A stretch of DNA of 64,000 nucleotides from Arachis hypogaea (taxonomy: Eukaryota > Streptophyta > Magnoliopsida > Fabales > Fabaceae). Shown in pieces: positions 57,182 to 64,000 of the stretch. The stretch covers positions 24,981,940 through 25,045,939 of the forward strand of contig NC_092051.1 of the NCBI RefSeq assembly GCF_003086295.3, written 5' to 3'. The notes below the pieces were generated by a model, which was not told where the DNA came from, ran no database searches, and worked only from the letters and a program-made list of their open reading frames with translations. Position numbers and translations under genes: made by a program. Each line of letters opens with the position of its first letter. The first letter of the stretch is position 1.

Positions 57182-57807
57182 TTTCACTAGGTATATATTT
57201 TTTATAATAAATATAATTTTGACATTAATATCATTTTAATAATTAAATACATATTTTTTTATTTTATTAATTAAAAAATAATTTAAACATTATATTTTTA
57301 TATGGATATCAAGAATAGTTAATATACAAATAATATTTTTTTAATTAATATAATCAACAATATTAATATATCAAATTATATTAGGTGTATATTAAAATTA
57401 AATATTAATATAAAATATAAATTAAAATATAAAATATATATTAAAAATAAATTAATTAATATATATTTATATATAAATATATGATGATAAATTTTAATAC
57501 ATAATTTTAGTATATAATTAGTATTTTTGTTAATATATATGTCCAAATGGCCTTGTTGTTGCTTTAGTTACTAAGCTACTGCTTAGTTTTGCTAAGGGAA
57601 ACTATACATATACGTGGCATGGCCCCTACATTTACACCTCACAGGATTGCTCTTGACAAAATAAATAAATGAAGACCATTACTATATTCCAGTTACTTGC
57701 AAAAAATGGCGTTTCATTTGGACAAACGAGAGAGTTGAAAAAAAAAGGACTACTGGGACCACATGAAAGAACAGATCTAGTTGAATATCTTGCTTTTTAT
57801 GCGAAGA
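57182..57807. other. AT-rich spacer
   Basis: 57182-57540 very AT-rich. 57545-57800 is lower-copy-looking sequence without frames. Confidence 0.55.
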
Positions 57808-57819
57808 AAGTCTTATATA

Positions 57820-57993
57820 TCAACCAAATTAGATTAGGTTAATAGTTAGTTTATTAGCCTATTTAAATAAATATTAAAAATTTAAATTTTATTTTGTGTA
57901 TATAGCAATTCATTGATTAATGATAATTTTTAAATGGAACTTCAATTCGCGACAGATTAATCCTTTTCGTTTAAATGAGAAACAAAAAAAAAA
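57820..57993 (+). mobile_element. SINE with 12-bp TSD and poly(A) tail
   Basis: Flanked by aagtcttatata at 57808-57819 and 57994-58005 (perfect). The 3' half 'gcaattcattgatta...taaatggaac.tc', 'cgcgacagattaatcctt' matches the SINE at 24526 in inverse orientation. The tRNA-like head is diverged (ggttaatagttagtttatt). Ends in an A-rich tail (57970-57993). Confidence 0.85.
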
Positions 57994-58005
57994 AAGTCTT
58001 ATATA

Positions 58006-58931
58006 CGTAATTTACGCTGCTCGTCATCAATTATGATGTTATAAGTTATAACAATGTTCAACTTAGTTGTGGCTTGTGCAGTATAGTAAACAAGTTGCGT
58101 TTCATTTTTTTTGTTTATTTATAAAAATTTATTAACCGTTTAAGTAAATTCCATGGTGTGTGTTTATATGGAGAGAAATATTAAAAGACTAATACTTTTT
58201 TTAATATTAATTAATAGTTTAAATTAATATTTTATTTTTATATTATTAGAATTTGAAACTTAATATAAAAATATTTTTATTAATCAAATATTAAAAAAAA
58301 TTATTGGTCATGTAATTCCATCTGAGCAGAGAAATTTTGAGATTCCAAGAGAAGATGACTAACAAATAACATGACCGCGTATGACCCCAACTCTTTTTAA
58401 TTAATATTAATTATGTCAGTATCAGAAAAGAATCGAAGCCAATTGGTTGATTTTGGAAGTCAAAGTTATGGGACAAATTAAAATGCTAACCTTTTATTTA
58501 TTTATTTATTTATTTATTTGAGAGAGAAGAGAAGGAAAAAAAGAGAGGGGGGGGGGGGGGGGGTTTGATTTTGCTTATGGAAGAAATCTTAATCTAGTTT
58601 ATCCTTAACTGGCATGAGACGTAAACATCTTTTTCTTTTCTAATCAAAGTTAACCTATGCCTTGACGGAGCCCTATTTGGTAGACTATACTTTTGGGCAC
58701 ATGTCGTGCTAACAAAAAATAAATCAATGTTCAATAAACCCTAAGTATAGAGATTACTGAATACTGATTAATCTGTCCCTGCCTGAAATTAAATTAGCAA
58801 ACCAATTAAGAGAACTAGTGCTTAATTAAATCACATGTGAGATATCAATTTCGTTTATAATTAAAAAAATTGTCGTTTTATTATTTTGATATATTAAAAA
58901 GTTAATATATCTAACAAAATAACACAATACA
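58006..58931. other. AT-rich spacer with simple repeats
   Basis: (TTTA)n at 58494-58519, a purine tract, then a run of 17 G at 58547-58563. No coding sequence seen. Confidence 0.7.
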
Positions 58932-60075
58932 CAGTGACGGATCCAAAAAATTTTAAGAGTGGTGATAAAAATATATATATACTAAAATAAATTTTGTTAA
59001 ATATTATCAATTATATGGAGATATAAAAATTAAAAAGAGTTAGGGAACATTTTTATTCTTAAAATACTATTCATTATATATAATTTATAAAAAAATATTT
59101 TTTATTTCTAAAATTTGAATTTAAAATATTTTAATTAAATTATAAATACCTTATTATTCTAACTAATTTTTTATACACATTTAATAATAAAAGACTGAAT
59201 TAATTGGCACAATAGCGTCTAATGATACACTAGTATTTATAATTTGAAACTAGAATTATATATAAATACTAAAAAAATTAAATTTGTATATAAAAATTAT
59301 GTTTATATAAAATAACAGAAACATAATTCATAATTTTTTCTTTCTTTCTTTTAAAATAATTAAATTTGTTATATATTTTTTAATTTAATTTTGATATAAT
59401 ATTAGATGAAAAATTTTATGCATCTGTTTAATTATATATTATAATTAAAATATTTTTTTATTACTATTTCTAAAAATAAAAAATATATTCTAAATTAGTA
59501 AATTAATCAATTCATTTTAAGATTTTATACGCAACATAGGTATATATAGTAGAATAAAAGATAAAAAATAAGTAATAAAAATAAATAAATTAAGAATAAA
59601 ATAAAATATATAAAGTCACGAAAAAAATAAAATATTAGATTAATACCTAAACTATAATTGTTTGAATTAAAATTTGCAATTGAAAATATCAAAAAGAGAA
59701 ACAATAAAATTTGAAGATACAGAGAGTCATGAAGAGCTATAAAAAATTTAAAATTTATTTTTTGATGAAGAGAAGATGACCACTAGATAAGAAATAGAAA
59801 AAAAAAGTTGAAAATATAAAAATAAAATGGTTTAAGGGAATAAAAGAGCTAGTGACAACACAAGAATTAAATTTGATTAGGTTAAATAATAATCAACATG
59901 ATAGAGTATAAAAAAGTGAATTTGAAACTTTAACTAATTGAGTTTAATTTATTTGTAGTGGAATCATTTAAAATTTAAAATGGTGACATATTATATATAA
60001 CTACATTTTTTTTAAAAAAAATTAAAAACACCGTGGAGGCAAGTGCCCAAATTGTTGCTACTCGGTCCGTCCGTG
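58932..60075 (+). mobile_element. hAT-like non-autonomous element, copy 1
   Basis: Left end cagtgacggatccaaaaaat, right end (inverted) cacggacggaccgagtag. Flanks acaataca (58924-58931) and acaataag (60076-60083) match at 6 of 8, fitting the 8-base duplication of hAT elements. The interior is AT-rich, 1.1 kb, with no transposase. Confidence 0.68.
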
Positions 60076-60083
60076 ACAATAAG

Positions 60084-60791
60084 AGATAATTATTAATTTA
60101 AAACGGAGAAATAGCAAATAACTTATATAAGTTCCTAAATCATGCTACGTTAAATATTATGAATTTGAAAGTTATAATGATGTACTAGTGTGAGCTACGG
60201 TTAATCTTAAAACTGCAATTTTTCTTAAATCGACCTTAAAAATTGGCTGGAACTATAGATCACCTAACAGCTGGACCGATAATGGGCCTAAAATAAATAG
60301 TACAAAATTGAATTAATGATGAGATAGCACTCATCCATAAAAGTAAGAAATAAATGAGAAGACAAAGGAAGAAGAAGTCTCTGAATTCAGGTTGGTATGT
60401 AGCGCGGGCTATAATCTCGTTTGTGGTTTAATGAGCCATAGCTGTCCCTAAAGTACTTCATTGGAGACATGGCATATGTAGTTGTCTCTTGGTGGTAAGA
60501 AAATATATTTATGCTCTGTAGTCCTATAGCGGCTAATTGCATCCTTCAATTTAAAATAGTTACATCACTTTGCTCGGTTAACTACTGCTCCATCCAGCCC
60601 CCACCTGCCCCCTCTTACCCTAAAACCCTAGTAAATTTGTAGCTAGTAAAAATTAAATTAAAAAATTATAGAGGAGATAAGAGGCTGATTTTTTTTTTAG
60701 ATAATGACCAGATTTTTGTGTAACGCTGAGTTATTAGATTTTATAGTTTTTTTAAAGTTATGAGAGTGGAACAATTTACACAAAATAATAC
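60084..60791. other. Lower-copy spacer
   Basis: Mixed composition at 60200-60650 without frames or element ends; I see nothing more in it. Confidence 0.5.
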
Positions 60792-60799
60792 GTAGGAGA

Positions 60800-61753
60800 C
60801 CATGATGGATCTAAAAAATTTTAATATCGGGGCAAAATATATATATAATAATAATAATAATAATAATTTTTAGAATAAAAATATTATGTGTACATAAAAA
60901 TCAGTTATCAAATTATTCATTAATTATTATGTATTTATATCTAAATACATGTATTGTTTAATTTATTTTAATATATATTTTTTATTTCAATATATATACA
61001 GGTGATTATTTTCTATGTACATATGACATGATTAGTTTTTAAAATATCTAATTTACAAATTAAAATACTAAAATAGTAATTTAAATAATAACATATAATT
61101 TAGAATTTTATTATTTAAGTTTTATATTTTAAAAAAATTAAGTAATCTTTTTCTTAACAACACAATCGAAATATCTGTCTATTTATATAAGATAATGCTA
61201 CAAATTCATGTGTTTTTGTTAACCAATTCCATCCGAGTTAGTCTAAGATAACAAAAATCAGTTATGACTAATAACATTATTTCAAATCTTATTGTTTAAC
61301 TTGGTTAGACTTAGTTCATAAAAAGACTTGAATGTGTAGTATTACTCTTACATATATATAAGTAAATACTTATTTAAAAATTTACTTCTCATACAATTAG
61401 AAGTCAATTCTTATTGAGATTCATAGTTAAAAAAGTTCTTTCAATTAATGTAGTTGTTATGGAAAAAAAATTAAAACTAATATAAAAAAAAAAGATAAAT
61501 AATACTCTTTCGAGTCGATTTTTAAGAAAAAACACAATTTTTTTTTTAAATTGAGAATTGATCATTCTAATGACATCTAATATGAAATTTTTAAATTAAC
61601 TATGAAGTACCAAAAATTGAGTAAAAAATTATTGTGAGGTCAAATTCAATAATTTAGTGGGGACAAATAAATATTATTATCATATACTACTTAAAAAAAT
61701 TTTAAATTGTAGTGGGGCGGTTGCCCCCACAATCATATACATACATCCGTCTC
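60800..61753 (+). mobile_element. hAT-like non-autonomous element, copy 2
   Basis: Flanked by gtaggaga at 60792-60799 and 61754-61761, a perfect 8-base duplication. The left end ccatgatggatctaaaaaat matches copy 1 after the first bases. The right end ...gttgcccccacaatcatatac then catccgtctccg is its inverted counterpart (gacggat). An (AAT)n run lies at 60847-60870. No coding capacity. Confidence 0.8.
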
Positions 61754-61761
61754 CGGTAGGA

Positions 61762-62046
61762 GATGTATTATATTATTTTAATATTAAAGATACGATATAC
61801 AAGAGTGTATTGTATTTTTTTATTAAAAAAATATAACTAATATTATAAAAAGAAAATTGAATTTATTAGATTGAGTGTGAGTGTGAGAGTATAAAAATGA
61901 AAAGATGTGTTAGTTTAAGAATATATTATAATGGTCAGATTTTTTCTCAAACATACGAGGGTGTGAGTTTTGTATGTAAAACTTTATGTGATGTTGTTAT
62001 TCCTTTTGCAATAACATATGAAAAATTTAAGAATATATTTTATCAA
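61762..62046. other. Spacer
   Basis: AT-rich; nothing recognised. 62042-62046 (atcaa) would be the left target duplication of the following LTR. Confidence 0.5.
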
Positions 62047-64000
62047 TGTAACACCCTAACTACCAAAGCTCACGCTTCCGGCTGCGCGACTCTGATAGCT
62101 CGGACATTACGACGACTTTTATACTATTTAATACTAAAATATGAGCCTGTTTAAAACTTTAAACCGCAATACCGCTTCCAAAAACTTTCATCCGATAACA
62201 TACGTCCATAAATACCATACAACTTACAAAACTCATAAAGAGTACATCCATATATATACAAAAATATATATAAATAATATTACAAACATAATCCAATACA
62301 ATTCCTATCCCTCTTACAGAATATCTCAAGATAAAGGCGAGGGTACAAATAATAGTCTAAAGCAATACAGAGCATTTCAACCACAACTAAAAGAACTCTT
62401 CGTAACTTCTGCGCCCATATCCTGAAAGGGGAAAAATGTAGGGGGGTGAGAACATCATCCTCGAAAGGGTTCTCAGTAGAGGATTTTTGGGAATTACTGT
62501 AATAGGATACATGAAGATAAACCGTACCAGTGATTAATAACCTTCTTATGCCTCTTTTCAAAAACACGGTTTTCAATAAAAGTAAAGTCAAAAATCTTTA
62601 CTGAAAGAGGAACCATTCAATTCTCAAAACTCAAAAGCCTTTCAAAACGGTTTATCTATGCGGAACCAAAATAGCCTTTCATAATTTTATTCCAAACCAG
62701 AAACACAAAACCGAAATCAACCATCAGTTCATCTCTTTCCAACCACGGCCCTAGGCCCAAACAATCCAACCAACAACCAGTCACCACAAATCCAACAGAG
62801 TCCCAGATGCAAACACAGATAGGAAGTTCAAGCACAAACAAACAGTTATTACAAGTAGAACAGTTAGCAATTAATCACATAGGCAAACCAAGTATAATAT
62901 GCACACCCAACCAATGTCACACAAATGCATATGATGCATGTCTGTCCCTAGTGGCTGATGATATCATCTGTCGGTTATAAAGCCAACCCGACAAGTCCTG
63001 GTAGCTAACCATTGGACTGTCCCTCTGTCGTGCATCCCCAACTCGAGTTATACTCATCATAAACTTGATCATAATCATGATCCATATCCATCACCCTCAC
63101 TGGTGAATATTTATCCATCACCATCACTGGTGAATATTTATGGGGGCGAGCTCATCCGGGCCTTTCACAGTGCCCGGCCACACTTACGACATAGGGTCAA
63201 CAGAGTATCAAGTCTCGACCTGGAGCACGTGGTGGCTAGCCACTGCTACTACCCAGGGAAACTCGTATCTCAGATAGTGGAAGTGCAACATTCACATTTA
63301 TCAATGATTCAGCATAAACATGCATTCAATCTCATCCATGGGTCAACATCCATCTCAGCCATCCGGCTCACGGTTCAGTCCAGAACCAGCCAATATTCAT
63401 ATCATACATAGCCATTCCGGCTCACGGTTCAATCCAAAACCAACCAATATGTATAATCATACACAGCCATTCCGGCTCACAACAAAACAGCACTTCCACC
63501 ATTCAACATCATTAAATTCATAAAGTCGGCATTTAAGCCATAAATCATTTCCTCAATTCATTTCACTTTGAAATCGAGTTTCAACTCTTTTCAGCCTTGG
63601 CTTTAAAGATCTCATTTCTCAAATCATTTTAGGCTCATAAGCCACTTTTACTCAAGGTAAATTCCCCTTTGAAAACAATGTCACTCTCGGCATCCTCTTT
63701 CCAAACTTCCATAACCATGGCAAGTTAAAGATTCTTTTTGGAAACACTCAAAATCATCCATTCAACAATGGGATTTTATAACAAAGTTTCTCAGCAGAGT
63801 CCCAAGTCTTTAGGGGAGAATAACATATCTCATTTCGCCAAAATCATTTAAAATCATTAAAACATTGGCTTTCTGATTTGAGTAAGAAAATAGGATCTAA
63901 GCCAAACCGAGTCACGTAGCCTTTACTTCTTTCAAAACCATTTCCTTTACTTAAACAAAACCGGCTTCAATTCCATAATTAAATCTGAAGCGTTTCAAAC
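62047..64000 (-). mobile_element. LTR (family of 34086-38522), cut by window edge
   Basis: The plus strand starts tgtaacaccctaactacc, the inverse of the end of the 34-kb solo LTR (tagttagggtgttaca). Homology continues through 'gctcacgcttccggctgcg', 'ctgaaaggggaaaaatg', 'gtcggttataaagccaaccc' and 'gtaaattcccctttgaaaac' to the window end, in inverted orientation to 34086-38522. A roughly 57-base unit around 'ccattccggctcacggttca' is duplicated at 63360-63475. Whether it is solo or part of a full element cannot be seen. Confidence 0.88.

Overview
This is 64 kb of plant nuclear DNA, AT-rich and packed with transposable elements. It suggests a legume, most likely peanut (Arachis). That guess rests on the LTR families, on the CTGGCGTT(G/C)AACGCCAG palindromes in a Ty3/gypsy gag and LTR, and on the CG-dense acgcgtacgcgt tracts in several LTRs; it is inference from memory, not a database result. 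I see no intact, independent host gene. Host coding sequence appears only as broken fragments, at least some inside transposons.

Layout. 1-12462 is a stack of Ty3/gypsy elements in alternating orientation, each apparently inserted into the next: A (minus; gag-pol with two nonsense codons, tRNA-Asp primer site, 5' LTR), P (plus; 3' end and LTR), M (minus; LTR fragment) and B2 (plus; LTR fragment). 12463-14750 holds eroded retroelement DNA. A MITE lies at 15695-16165. An RTE-like LINE (about 16875-22296) is split by two solo LTRs (17340-19057 and 19133-22213), the second with a perfect ATACA target duplication. A SINE (24526-24718) is followed by a PIF/Harbinger element (24758-30228, TSD TTA) that still carries its DDE transposase and Myb-like genes in decayed form.

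30623-39504 begins with a CACTA terminus and its subterminal repeats. It holds two truncated host genes on the minus strand: an A1 aspartic protease (31413-33129) and 40S ribosomal protein S15 (33832-38555). The RPS15 exon is split by a 4.4-kb solo LTR (34086-38522) flanked by TCCAG. A second CACTA (39505-45325) has large inverted arrays of a 'ctatggtcacggttt' motif at both ends and a NET2/KIP1-like coiled-coil fragment inside.

45512-54335 is a minus-strand gypsy element with two LTRs and gag but no recognisable pol. Its gag is interrupted by a third CACTA and a truncated 2.8-kb LTR. One of its LTRs carries a small SINE-like insertion that the other lacks. 54336-62046 is lower-copy AT-rich DNA with a Pack-MULE-like element (56103-57172, 9-bp TSD), a SINE (57820-57993, 12-bp TSD) and two hAT-like elements (58932-60075 and 60800-61753). 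From 62047 to the window end is another LTR of the 34-kb family, inverted.

The genes form no pathway. What the window offers is a readable insertion history: perfect or near-perfect target duplications let many layers be ordered, and at least two class-II elements carry gene-derived sequence.
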